From Calcarisporiella thermophila CBS 279.70 (Eukaryota; Calcarisporiellomycota): 64,000 nucleotides of DNA. The DNA lies in the NCBI RefSeq assembly GCF_041956535.1, contig NW_027192197.1, forward strand, positions 259,829-323,828, written 5' to 3'. Position numbers and translations under genes: made by a program. The notes beneath the pieces were generated by a model. It searched no databases and was not told the DNA's origin. It was given only the letters and a program-made list of their open reading frames with translations. The stretch's first letter is position 1, and the number at the start of each line of letters is the position of its first letter. Positions 33,907-46,717 of this stretch are shown in pieces.

Positions 33907-36821
33907 TCAAACGTCGTCGAAGATCGAATCGGGGGCCGCTCTATTGTCTCTGCCATGCCGCCGCGAGCTCCGATTCTCCCGACTCCCCCGCCTGACGGTG
34001 GACGACAGCGAGGAGAGATTTTCTGAGGAGGGGTCCCGTCGCACCCGTTGCCAGAGATTCGAAAATGCGCTTTTGGCGCTGTCCAGCCGGTTCTTCGCGT
34101 TGCGCCGCAAAAACCCGCCCTGCTCCGTCTCGTCCTCGAGATCCTCCTCATCCCCGCTGTATCGTCTCCATGGCGATGTGGATCGAGACGATGGGTTGGA
34201 ATTTCCTGCCGGCGTGAAGGTAGGCGACTGATGCTGCGCCCCCGTTCTTGAAGAGAGAAGCTCGGATCGAAGCGAAGCAGCATCGTTGCAGTGCGCCGAG
34301 TTCTCGATGGCTATCCCACTGCGAGACGCCCGCTGATTCCGGCGAAGGCCATATTTTGAGCCGTAGATCTATTGTGGCCAATGGCTTAGTCAAGAGATAA
34401 CCACACTAAAAAAATGGTATCCAACGATGCAAACCTCAAAGTTTCGCTCGCTGCCCCTACTGCGCCGGGTTTGGCCCGTGTCCGCAGCATTCCCAGCTCC
34501 AGTGAGGCGGTGCTGGGCCTCGGCGACAAGGCGGCGCCCCTCCTGCTCCTCAGGGCTAATCCCCGCCTCTGAGGCCGTCGCCTCATCGTCGTCCTCATAG
34601 CTCTTGAGGTAGCCAGTGTCGAAGAATGAGAGGACCTTGGAGTGGATGTTGAAAAGCCGCACCGTGGCGGGCAGGAGTACAATCAATGGCATCCAATTAT
34701 TCAGGGTGGAGCCCAAAAAGGGGACAAGGTCGATGGCGCCCATGAACTAGTAGAAGCGATGGATGAATATGCATGCCACAATAAAAGCGGCTGTTTGATA
34801 TCTACCTTCCAAAAAACGGTTTGCTGGGCCTTTTCATTGATCATATTTAAATAATTATAGCATAAGGGTGCCCTAAAGCAGAAAAGAAAAATAGAGCTAA
34901 GGATGCCACGCCACTATATGCAGATCCTGTGTTTTGGTATCGGGACTTACGTTAACCGGCAAAGATAGGCTCCGCAAAACAGCAAGCTGACGGCATCCGT
35001 GTGATGGTTGGGAACCATCAGGTAGTAATTGAACACGCGGATTTTGAACAGGGCTGTATAGCTAGTGATGCACATGTAGGCAACGAAGATGATCGAAAGA
35101 ATCTATGTGGCGGCTTGAGTATTGGGCCAGATTCTCTTGAAAATGGTCGGCACCAACTCACCTCTACAATCCCGTACGCGAAATTCGCAGAGTTGATAAA
35201 GAGCCGCACGATGGAGAGCGCCGGGTTTAAGTTGAATGTCATTTCGGACCATATCAGCGCAACTGAGAGAAACCCGCAAAAACATGCCAGGCCGCGTTTG
35301 AAGAGTGGATGCAGCCGGATATACCACCACCATTCCAAGGCAGATCGCCACCGCGAAAAATCCGATCGAATAGAAGACACAAACACTCTAGGTATAAGAA
35401 TCTAGTCAGCACCACTCCGATGGGGAGAGAGAGTGAGGAGAAGGAATGCGAACTTTTCAGGATTCTCCGCACTGGACAAAATATCTTGCAAGTGGTAAGC
35501 TCTGTTCAGGAGCCCCGTCCAGAGCCTAGTAGAAAACATCGGTTAGCCCCCACTCTGTATTCACACGTCAAGTGGGAAGGAGCTGCAGTTACGCTTGGCA
35601 ACGGTCACGGATATTCAAGGCGCGTCGCATACGCCGATTTAGATTGGCCAAGTATTTCTCGTTAATCTCGCCGGGAATTTGCTCGCGAGCCACGTCGTCG
35701 TGTATGCGCGAGTCCATCGCCATTGGAAAGTTGCTCATCAAACGGTCGAGATGCAGACGTAGCGGATCTCCGTCATCAAGCTTGTTGGAAACTTGCAGAA
35801 GCTCCTATAAAACCAACCAAACACAAATAAGCACCAAAAGCTGGGAGACACAATCACAAATAAAAAAATTTTACGCTAGCAATATCAATCAGTTCTGCCT
35901 CGGCGTCCTCAAGTTCATCCTTCATCCGTGGTGCACGAATGTAGAGCTGTTTCAATTCGCGCTCAGTATTTGCCGACATCCAGAGCCGGCGAGGGACGTC
36001 TACAAGACCATACCCCATGAAAATGATCACCAAGAGTAAACCCCAGGTATTTGCCATGGCCATGACGAAGGCCAAGAGAGAGCCTCCATTTGCCCTGATA
36101 GTCAAAATAGGTGAATCCATACGGAACTCTAGCGCATAGAGAATGCCAGATTTCAGGAGTCTCTTGCGAAAATAAAAAATATTCTTACACTTTAGTCAAT
36201 GTCTGGGTAACCACAAGATAGATCAAACCGAAGATCCCCAACGCCAACATGGCACCAAAATGGAGGAGTTGATCCTTCAATGAGCGCACTAACCGCGTTA
36301 CAGTATTGAAATCGCCGCGATCGACAAAGGAGAGCGTGACTGGAATAACGAGCCTGAATTTCCCCCATGATTAACAAAGGGTGAATAGGATGCAGAAACG
36401 CTATGGCGTCTGATTTTTTAAAAAGAATAATAGGGATGAAAAATGCTCACCATGTTAAAAAAAATGAAATCCAATAGATAGTGCGCCAAGCAATTAGCAA
36501 AAACCCCTCGGAAACGAATGCAAACGGCTCACGACAAGATTCCATGCCGGATGACAGACATTGCCGATAAAGGCTCTAGAAATTAGAGGAGCGGTTTAAT
36601 CTACTTTTCAAAAACCAGATCGATGTTTTGTGCGCTGAGATGCTTACCGATGTGAGGTCGATGGGCAGCAGGAGACCAATGCTGAAGGGAAAAAAGAATG
36701 CAACAAAGGATATCAGCAGGACATACCACGGAAGCTTTCGCGAGTCGCCGTAATAGAAGATTAATGAAGCGACGAGCGCGACAAGCACAATGGAGCCCAC
36801 AATAAGTGGAACGGAAGACAT
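33907..36821 (-). CDS. LMBR1-domain membrane protein, LMBD2-like
   Basis: A polytopic membrane protein of the LMBR1/LMBD2 family; animal LMBRD2 is linked to GPCR regulation. The start ATG is at 36819-36821. Exons 36648-36821 and 36451-36575 and one beginning at 36353 are clear; about nine exons in all. Recognisable blocks are FAFFFPFSIGLLLPIDL-type start helices, MANTWGLLLVIIFMGYGLVDVPRRLW, a charged coiled segment (ERELKQLYIRAPRMKDELED), MTFNLNPALSIVRLFINSAN and FMGAIDLVPFLGSTLNNWMP. The C-terminus is a long hydrophilic Arg/Ser-rich tail ending ...DSIFDDV. The exact splices in 34.8-36.2 kb were not resolved. Confidence 0.82.
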
Positions 36822-37356
36822 CAAAGATAAAATGGAAAGCTTTTTACAAAGAGGAACAGGATAATGGCGGTCAATGAATCCAACGGGAAAACATAAAAGA
36901 CGAGAGATCAGAATTCGTGTGCGTGAGAGGGATTAAGATCGCGTCGCTCGCTCGAGCGAATTGCTCCTATTTTCTTAGTATCCAAGAAATTTGCAGTGGA
37001 AAAAAATAATCTTTGGAAATTTTATTCGATGAAATGAGACTTATTAACGAGGATTATTAAATAGTATTTATCTTTTTGATCCACAAAAAGATGTAAGCAA
37101 AAAAAAAAAAAAAGAGGAGTGGAAAAAATAACAAACGACACTCAATTAATATAGTCCAAAGCTACGAAATGGGGATCCCATCGTAGGGAGGGAAACATGA
37201 AATATAAACATTTTAAAAAGGAAAAAAAAAAATAATAAAAAAAAAGGGGGGGGTTGAGGGGGGAATAGCGAGATATTGGTCATCAGAGCACAAAATATTG
37301 AAAGTCCCTGCACATTCCAAAGATAAATGGCATTTTAAATAGGGTTATATATCTCC
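36822..37356. other. intergenic region
   Basis: 535 bp with long poly(A) runs (around 37100 and 37220) and a G run. It holds the LMBD2 promoter and the GT32 3' UTR. No gene. Confidence 0.5.
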
Positions 37357-40132
37357 TCAATCCAGGTCTTCGTCGGATACAGGGTCTTCAACGGTTTCCA
37401 GTTCTCCGGCTATAAATTCGGATTGCGACGTGTCACCACCTTCTTCTTCACCTTCCTCGTCCCCCTCCTCTTCATCCCCCTCATTATTAGCAAGCGCGCC
37501 CGCCTCGATCACCTCGCCTCCAAGGATGTTTTTGCCCGTCATATCTCCCGTCAAGCCGTCATCCTCCACCTCCTCCTCCAATTCTTTGAGATCTAACTCA
37601 CCTGCCTCGTCCAAAGCATGGGAGGCGGATCCATCCTCATGGGTGGCATCCCTGACGTCCGGCTCCTCGTCATCTCGATGATAATCGATATCGTCAGAGG
37701 ACTTATCGTTGAAGTATGCGCTTGCACCCTCTAGCTGATTGGATGGGCTGTTCTCGCTCCCTCTCTCTACCTCGTCTTCCTCTACCTCATTTTCCGCCAA
37801 TATTGCATCGTTTATCGAATCTTCCAGCTCAGATTCAGTTGTGGAGGTGGTTTTATCAGCCTCCGCATCATCGACACGGTCTATGTGGGCAAAACCTTCG
37901 GAATCGGGGTTCACTTCCTGGCTGATGGGCGCACCCACCCACCCCATCTCCTCTTCCACCGGATCTTCAAGCTCGTCCTCGGCCGTTGAATTCGCTTCTC
38001 CAAGTGAACCCTCCCTAGCGCCGTCGAGGCTCACCGCCTCATCCTTCGTCTCCCACGCAGGGTTGCCGAGTGGTTTCTCTTCAGTCGAGACGGGGTTTGC
38101 CTCATTCACCATTTTATCGCCGGCTGCAGCATCGCCCGTGCCCCCTTGGAGATTGCGGAAGGCAAGCGCATCGCCATAATCCGGCATGCCCCACCTCCGC
38201 ATTGCATTTAACTCCTGCACCGACTTGGCTCCCGCCCAGATGCGCATATCGCGCACAAAACAGCGCAAGCTTCGTTCCTGCGGCCAATCGTCTTGGTACT
38301 GGGTTGTTTCGGGCTCCGCATTGGCGATCCAAAAGCCACTGACGGTGCGATCGCTTTGTAGAGTAGGGAGCGCATCGGTGTGGAGGGAGGACGCCTTAGC
38401 GCCATCCACCACGAGAAGGATCTCCTTTTCCCTCGGATTAATGGTGAGTGCGAAAAAGTGCCACACGCCGTCGTTGACCGTGTCGGATCTAATTGCATAG
38501 AAATACATACAGTTTGACATCAGACGATGGCGTGACATTCTCGCAAAGCGACCAGAGATGAGCCGAGTGCACTTACCTATTACGTGCGACGACCTCGTTC
38601 ATTCCGAGCGGGAATACCGACACGCGGAAGCCCATCCCGCCCTCAGGGTGCTTTTTGCTCTTGCGTGCTTTCCGGCTCTCCAAGGCCAGCTTGAAGCCTT
38701 TGCCTTGGATCATGAACGCAACTCGATTTAACTCGGTGGGCACGTCTGCGGGGATATACATCCACCAGGTTGCGGTGAGCTCACCGCCGTCCAGTTTGAG
38801 GGGGGCGGGCAGGAACGCAAATGACCGCACCCCGTCCAGGTAGAGGGACGAGAGGGGCCGGTCGTCGGGGGCGGCGGCGGGGCAATTCTCGGTCCCGTTG
38901 AGGCGAGGATGGCAGAACTTGCCGTCGCTCGTGAGCCCAACAAGCCGATTCTCCGAAAGGTCGGGGAGATGGGTGATGGGCGGAGTGAGGGCCGCCGAGG
39001 GATTCATGATCTGGGGCGACACCATGGGCCAATGCCCCACTAGGCCGCTGGGATGGCGGGGTTTCTCCAGCAGCTCACAGTCGGCGTCGCGCGGCGCAGC
39101 GCGATCAGGGTATTTGAGGAACCGCCTTGCCTCGCAGAAGAAGCTGGTTGCCACGCTCTCTATCATCGCGGGGGTCATTCCGCGCAGGAGATTCACCCGG
39201 GCCGCGCTCTCCCACATGTGCACGGCGTAGTTGGGCTCGAATCCGTAGCTCTTTTCAAGATACAGCTGGCGCAGCCCATTCTTGTCCCAGAGGGGCCAGT
39301 AGAACGCGTTGTGGGGAAGCACGGTGATCTCGTCGGGGAACTCGCGCGACAAAATCCCCGGCAACTCTGCCGAGTGATAATTCCACCGCGATTGGTCGAA
39401 ATATTTGTAAGTGACGTACCACCGCTGGAGATAGGCGGCGTCCGGCCGGGCCAGGATGACACTATTTCCGAGGCCTCCGCCGTCTCCGGCGGCATCCCGG
39501 CCCATCACAAAGGTATAGTTGAGCAGGTCGTCAAACCCCCGAAGGCTGATCACATCCAGATCAAGGTAAATGCCGCCAAACTCCATGAGCACGCTCAGGC
39601 GCGCAAGGTCGGCACGCTCCGCATAGTGGAGCACGGGGCGGCCAAACACCTCCGTAGGGACGTCGATGTATCTTAGGGTGAGCATATGCCTTGCGCGCTC
39701 GAACCACTCCCCCTTAGGCGGATAGTGGTAGTGCAAATATATCTTGTCCGGGCGAATGCTGTCGCGGGCCGATTTCACCGCGAGATAATACTCCAGCATG
39801 AATGCGGCATCTGGGGATTGCAGTCCGAATATAAAATGGACGATTTTCGGGATGGATGAGGAGCGCGTGGGGCGAATGTCCTTGAGCGCGTGCGCCTCGC
39901 GCACCTCGGGGGGCCAATCTTGCTCCCGGAGCTTGCCAGGACTATATGCGGACGGGGTTTGCGTCTGGAATGTGATCCGCGGCTTTTTGCGAGCCCGATG
40001 ATCGTCCTTGGACACCCCAAAGAGATGCCACAGAATCACAACCGCAATCACCAGCATCAGCAGCGTCCTCTTGGTGCTGCGCCTTGCGGGCGGGAACATG
40101 GCCATCTTGTTTTGGATACTGGGCGACTTCAT
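37357..40132 (-). CDS. type II membrane glycosyltransferase (GT32-like) fused to a lectin-like domain and acidic tail
   Basis: Exons 38577-40132 and 37357-38488 join across an 88-nt intron to give 895 aa. A basic N-terminus and one signal-anchor helix (about residues 23-40) imply a Golgi type II protein. The sugar-transferase domain with the DXD motif starts at SIPKIVHFIFG (about 93-103); LMEFGGIYLDLDVISL holds Asp-Leu-Asp at 191-193, and YAERADLARLSVLMEFGG matches OCH1/GT32 enzymes. After residue ~410 comes a segment with TATWWMYIPAD, a bridging splice and GVWHFFALTINP, reading like a laminin-G/ConA sandwich. The last ~250 residues are strongly acidic (Glu/Asp-rich). A start further upstream is possible in an open frame but would need a non-ATG codon. 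Donor and acceptor sugar are unknown. Confidence 0.82.
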
Positions 40133-40747
40133 CGCATTCAATCGCCCAGCTTTTTCTCTTGAGGAGAGTGCGAGAGAAAAGCGAGAGTGGAGAAAGGGGG
40201 GGGGGAGAAAGCAGATGGGAAGGATTGGGGGCGGAGGAAGAGATGCAAGGGGGCCAGCGAAAGGCGAAAGCAAAGGAAGGGGAAAGGGCGGGCCCAAACA
40301 AGACACAGCGCAATGCGAAAAAAAGAACAGTTCAATGGAACGGGAGGAATATTGCCTGCCTCAGGGTGAGGAGGAGCTGGGTCAACTTGTATTTAATAAG
40401 GTTTGATAATTGAGCGATGTATTTTGGAAAAATTTTCAGGTAATTTACCTTGTGGCCAGTTGTTTGGCTCGGAACCTGTCCAAACCTAGAGCGGTTGGGA
40501 TGGGCGAGGATTTTCGTGGGAGGGCTGGAAATCAAGATTAGGTCATTCCGCCCGAGAAAGCCGGCGGGCTTCGAGAAGCTCGCAAGCCGCCTTCCTCAAT
40601 TTGCGCTCCCACAAACAAGAAAGATTTGCACAAGGCTAGCCTAGAAGCAGTTAGGCGGCTAGGCAGCCGTTTTATTAAATCCTCCCCCGCCGTCGGACAA
40701 GCTTCATCCCCGGGCCATCCTCCCCCGGAGCGTTTGCCCTGGGTCGC
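40133..40747. other. intergenic region upstream of GT32
   Basis: 615 bp. The half next to the GT32 start is purine-rich on the plus strand (A/G runs around 40180-40300). No gene is seen; open frames reflect composition. Confidence 0.5.
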
Positions 40748-43700
40748 CTAGCTCTGCGGCCGTGAAGGCGAGATCCACTGGGCGCTGGCCCGTGCCGCCA
40801 CAAGCCTCACGAGCACATCCATCTCTCCGCTGCGGGCACACAGCTCCCTAAAGCGGCCGCCGGGCCTCCTGATCAGCTCGCACGGCGGCCCTTGCTCCAC
40901 GACCCGCCCTTGGTCCAGCACAAGCACTCGGTCATAGTCGATGACGGTCCGCAGTCGATGGGCCACGCATATCACCGTCACGTCGTGCAGCTCCTCCCGG
41001 ATGGTGCGCTGTATCTTCAGGTCCGCTTCGTGGTCGATGGAGGCGGTCGCTGTCGAACGGGAGCGATTAATATGCATGCATGGCAATAAACGCGCATATG
41101 CACTGTAGAAAAAGCTACCTTCGTCTAATATCACCACATTTCTTCGATGGACTAGGGCCCGCGCCAAACAGAGAAGCTGTCGCTGGCCCACGGAGAGATT
41201 CCTGCCCCCCTCCGTGATGGGATCCTCAAGACTGCGTATCACCTCCGCGCCATCCGATACCGAGGGGGCGGCATCGGGGCCATCATCCAATGGCTCGGAT
41301 GCCACCAGATGGGCACGACGCAGCGCCGCCCACAGGGTCGCGTCGTCATGCACGCCAATTGGATCCAATTGATACCGCACCGAGCCGATGAACAGCACGG
41401 GATCCTGTGGAATGTGGGTAAGCGAGGAGCGCAAATCTCGCAACCCCATCCTCGTGATGTCTAGGCCGTCGATTAGAATCGTGCCCGACTCGAGCTCAAT
41501 CATTCGCAAGAATGAAAGCGTCAGCGTTGTCTTGCCGCTTCCCGTGCGGCCTACTATTCCTATCTTCTCCCTCGGCTTAACATGGAACGATATGCCCTTG
41601 AGCGCGGGCGGATGACTCGGGAGATACCTTACGGTAAGCTCTCGAACCTCCATCTCGCCCTGCTGAGGCCAGTTGGACGGGGGACGAGACTCGGGCACGA
41701 TGGGCGGGGCCTCGGGCTCCAGTTCGGAATACTCCTGAATTCGCTCCATGGTGTTCATGCTGATCTCCAAGTTGGTCACCCACAGCATCAGATACATGAT
41801 TGTGTCTGTGAACGTGAACACGAGCGAAAGTGCCATCCCAGCCCATCCCGCATCCAAATCCTCCCTTATTAGCAAGAAGATGGCCGTTCCAAACGCAATC
41901 AGCCCCCCCAGGGTATAGCATCGCAGCGACAGCCACCGATTGGCCGCCCAGAAGTAGAAGAACATGCGGTTGGACGTGTCTATCCGAGCGAGGTTTTCCG
42001 CGCAGAAGCGCGCCTCGGCTGAAAACGCCCGGATGGTAATGACCCCCGCCAGAGTTTCTCCCAAGTGGGAAAAGATGGGAGAACGCATCGTAGAGTCGAG
42101 TCGCTTAAGCTCACGCGAAGCACTGAGATAAACGTTGCAGATATAAAAATAGCCACATGTGATGATCAATCCGGGAAGGAGGAAGGAGGGCGCCACTATC
42201 GCGATGACCACCACAATCGAGAGACAATAGGACGCCTCGTCGATGAAGACGGAGAACTCCTTCATCATTCTGTCGAGCCCTACATATCAAGAAATAGCTC
42301 AGGGTAAGCGGTTGCCATCAGGGAATTTGTACGTAGAACTTGAGGATGGGAGTATGGAGGTATGCATGGAGACCATCACCTTCAATGTCTTTAGAGAATC
42401 GATTCATTATCCGGCCGATGGGGGTCCTATCAAAAAACTGGGGCGTTGTTCTCATCACGCTCTTCAACATTCGCGCATGCATCGACCTCGAACAGCGCAG
42501 CGATCCCCAAAACATAACTGCGAGTCTAACCATGAACAAGACCACAAATGAGAGCACGAAAACAGCTGTGGATAACAAAGGTTCAGACTGAGTGTCAAAC
42601 TCTCAGAGCAAACGTTCTAAACCAGATACACAATACCATAGATCCCAACATAATAATTGGTATCGACTCGCCCCGTGTCTATCTTATCATAAGCTTTCGC
42701 CCATATCCGCAACCAATAACTCTCGCCAAGACGCATTAATTCAGCTGTGCCCACGTTCAAGAATACAAACGCCCAAAAAATAGTGCCCCCAACCTCCCTT
42801 AAAAACGACGCGTAGACGCGCCAGTCCACCCTCCCCTTGGCTCTCTCCTCGTCTTTGACGAGACGGCCATCAGCCGTGGAGGATGGGATGCCGGCACTAT
42901 TGGAATCAATACTTGCCTCCAAAACTCCACCGGGGTTTGTCATGGAATTTGCCGCAACTGCATGTGGAGACTCACTTTCGATACTTTCGAAAACCTCCTC
43001 CCTTATGAGCTCCTCCCCTAACCACCCCGAACATTTCACATGCTCCGGAGTGCCGTCTGCTACCACGCACCCTTGATTCAACACAACTACCTTGTGGGCG
43101 GCCGAAAGACAAAGCCTCACTGCATGCGTCACCAGAATGCATGTGCGGTCTCGCATCAACTCGCCGGTCAAACATCGTGTGAAGATCCACTTGGCAGTAT
43201 GAGCATCTACTGCAGAGAGACAATCGTCCAAAAGTAGATGGGAAGCACGAGAGTAAATGGCGCGTGCCAGCGCAATACGTTGCTTCTGACCACCAGAGAG
43301 CGTCACGCCCTTTTCGCCAATCTCGGTGAGGTCTCCGGCTTCGAAAATGCTCAGGTCGGGTCCAAGTCCACATACCTCTATCACCCTTTGATATCGCTCT
43401 TCCTCCAGAGCAGACCCAAAGAGAATATTCTCTCTAACAAACAAAAAAGTTGACATTCCACTCTATCGAGACGATCCAACCCAAAAATTGGCTTTTCATT
43501 TACCTAATGGTCGCATTCTGTAGCCATGCGGTTTGTGAAACATATGCGACTACCCTAGGCGGCAAAAACACTTGACCCTCAACCCTATTCATCTCGCCCA
43601 GCAGTGCAAGCAACAGGCTGCTCTTTCCGCTACCTGTCGGCCCAACCACGAGCGACAGCTTTCCAACGGGAAACTCCACACTGAGCTCCCGAAGTATAAA

Positions 43701-46124
43701 TCGTGTTGAATCATGTTCATCAGCGGCTTCTGCTCCACCAGCCCAAGGATGGGGTCCCTTTCGTTTGCCCTTTGGCCCTTTCCAAACAAAGGTTGCGCTT
43801 CTAAATCCTATCTGTGGCCCATCCTCTCTCGTCGGGTCGACACTGCTCGCATATTTTTGCGTCTCTTCCTCTGCCAGAAACGCTTCCACCCTCTCAAGAG
43901 ACACTAGAGTTTCGACCACACTCTGAGCAATCTCGGGCAAATAGTCAATCGGCTTCTTGAGCAAATTCAGAAGAAACAGGGCCGTGAACGCGGTGGAGGC
44001 AGTGAGATCGAAGCTCGCTATCATGGTATAAGTCGCAAAAGTGGCCACCGAGAGGAGCGCAGGGCTGGACCACCACAAGGTTGCAGAAAAAACCAGAAGC
44101 CTTAAATTACGAGCCTAGAAATCGAACATTAAATCCGTAATAAGTGCACTAGTGCCGCCCTCCTCAACATACCCATTGCTGCAGTTCCAGCCTTCGTATC
44201 TCGGTAACGCGCCGCGCGAACTCCTTCTCCCAAGTGAAAATTTTGATGATACGTATGCCTTGCATGATTTCGTTTAAAAGGTTAAGTCGCCGATCGGTCA
44301 ACACCTTTTTGTCGTTCTCGATCTCATAAAACTTGGCAGAAATCCAGAAATTGAGGGGGAGCAGGAGTAAAAGGACCCCGACACTAGCAAGAGCCGGCCA
44401 ACCAAGCAGCACATAGAGTGAGACCAGAACCCCTAGGATTTGGATGGGGAGAAGATAGAGGTGGGAACTGAAGAGAGTCAAGTTGGGGTGTAACATTAGC
44501 GACACTTTCAGTATAAGCAATAGACAAAAAAAGCAATGCGAACATCCTACATGTAGGCAAAAAGCTCACTGATATCCATGACATCCGTATTTATCAAATT
44601 GATGACACGTCCCTGGGTAGCACTCTCACTTCTGTTATTCATGTCTTCCGCCTCATTTGTATTCTCCTCCGCTGAAGCTTCTCTCATATCTCGATGGGCT
44701 TCAGCCATATCTTTGCGTCGCAAGGCTTTGGCATAAATTTCCCCAATCAAGAGTGCGCGCACTCGTAAACAGAGACGTCGCCCAATGTAATAGGTTCGAG
44801 ACTGAGTGACGGTGGTCAATACAGTCGAGACGAGCAAGCCCACTGCGCAGAGGAAAGCTATCTCTCGAGATGTATTGTTGCGGTTTTCCAAGTGTAAGAG
44901 AATTTGTTTGAGAAGGGCGGCTGGAATCAGAGAAAAAAACGCCCAGAGGCAGGCCCAGATAGCCTGGAGAAATATTGGAGTGGAAAAATGTTTAAGTATG
45001 GCCTTGATCAGAGATCGGTTTTGTAGCCTGCCTTAGTCAGATATTCTTAATGAATGCAACAGAGGGAGAGAAAGTGGGGAAAAAAGCCTGACCTGAGTTT
45101 GCAAAAGCGCTCACAATTTGGGATGGATTTATCTGCCTCATCCAGATCCCAGACATCCTCCACCTCTATTGTCTTTGTTTGACCGAGCCAGAGCAGAGGA
45201 CTAATCCAGCCGAGCATTAATATCGAGGTTATCGAAGCGTTTGATTCAGGGCAAGGAATAAGACCCTAAATAGAGCATTAACGGATGTGGTTTGACCAAG
45301 GAAGAGAGGGACAAAAAAAAGACTACCTCCTTATTTTTGGTATCCACTTTGCTCGAATTTGGGGTGATAAGTTCTAAACAACAAAGAATGCATAGTATTA
45401 TGAACCCAACGGTCTCTATCATTGTGGTATTATTTGGATGGATAAAGGCAGATCGAAACTGGAGATAGGATATAGGTACGAATATGAAGAATAGGCCCGA
45501 AAGGGCGAAGGAGAGAAATGGTAAATGCCTGTGGGCCAAACTAAGCAAGCATGCGATCATGGCTGCAAAAAGCTAAAAGTTTGATAAAGCATAGAAGCCA
45601 TTTAAGGGCATTCGGATGATGTGAGAGCAGAGAGCGCAATACACTTTGACCTACCCATAAGCTGCTCCTATAGAGGCTTAAAATCATCCAATATTGATCT
45701 TCGGTTTTATATTTCATGCAAAACTTCACCATATCTAACGTGAATATCAGGGTACAGAGCAACGCTCTTATTACCCGCCGCCAATACTCATACCCAGAAC
45801 TGGTAGGATGCTCAAGATAATTATTGTCATTATGGTTTGGATCCAAATCGTCCACATCACAATCTCTGGCCAGCGGTTGATACCCTGCCGGAGGAGAAGA
45901 AGTCTTTGCAACTATCCGCTTTGATATATAGAACAGCACCATTATTCCAAGGTAAAAAAGAGATAATGCTGCCGAAAGACTTCAAGAAGATAATGCTGTT
46001 CAATATAAGCCCCCCTAATAATATCAGAAATCCAGCTGTCCACATACCTTTCGCGGAAACATGGAGTGAAATCATTTTCGACCCAGATAGGCTCTGCTGG
46101 GCACCAGGGAAATATTGAGTACAT
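40748..46124 (-). CDS. ABC transporter, ABCC/MRP (Ycf1-like) full-length
   Basis: An ATP-driven exporter of glutathione conjugates or organic anions, usually vacuolar in fungi. Eleven exons (46048-46124, 45655-45979, 45327-45572, 45093-45265, 44551-45027, 44173-44467, 43504-44114, 42637-43433, 42380-42565, 41119-42279, 40748-41049) give 1549 aa. Order: TMD0 with five or so helices, L0 linker, TMD1, NBD1, TMD2, NBD2. NBD1 has VGPTGSGKSSLLLALLG, LSGGQKQRIALARAIY and LLLDDCLSAVD; NBD2 has GRTGSGKTTLTLSF, LSVGQRQLLCLARAL and, across the last splice, ILDEATASID. The Asp in place of the catalytic Glu in NBD1 is normal for ABCC. The N-terminal WCPAEP...DFTPCF motif matches MRP-type TMD0. The last intron (41050-41118) is 69 nt and free of stops. 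Confidence 0.93.
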
Positions 46125-46390
46125 TATTTTCAAAATACAACTCTACAAAATCTTATGAAGCCGGAATGCTGAAGCTACGAAATGGTTAAGTAGAATCGAG
46201 ATAAACAGGAAAAAAAAACGGTGTCATCTATTGTAAGAGAGATTCGAGCATCCGGTTAAATATTCTCATAGAAAAGGATCTGCTATGTTATGTTTCGAGA
46301 TCGAGGTACGAGCATGAAAGAAAAAGGGTTTCTTTCACTCAAAGAACGCGAACTTATGAGTCACTATTTAATAAACCTAAACGGGCAAAC

Positions 46391-46416
46391 TAAAGTACCT
46401 CCAGAAAAATTTGGCA
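46391..46416 (+). repeat. left terminal inverted repeat of the Tc1 element
   Basis: It matches the right repeat at about 20 of the first 22 positions. The outer TA is the target-site base pair duplication. Confidence 0.85.
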
Positions 46417-46717
46417 CCTTCATACTTTTAATAAATTGACTATATTTCCTGAAAGTTTACTATTACAAATAAATATTGTTTATATTTTAAAACTAACTGT
46501 GCCTGCTTTCAAGAGGTTCACAATATTGATTAATTTGTTTGCAACTTTGCAGGGATATAGCGATTTATTATGAACAATGAAGAGGGACAATTTTGACCGG
46601 TATAAACCAGGGTTGATTTGTACCCATGTAATTCGACATCTTAAGGTGCCTATGGCTCTAAAGTTGCTCTACATTTTCTGTTAACCATACTCTTATTTAT
46701 TGTACAAAATAAGCCCT

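Noticed and set aside
37357-38538. A separate acidic-protein gene downstream of the GT32
   Set aside because: A canonical 88-nt intron joins it in phase to the GT32 exon and completes a lectin-like domain across the splice.
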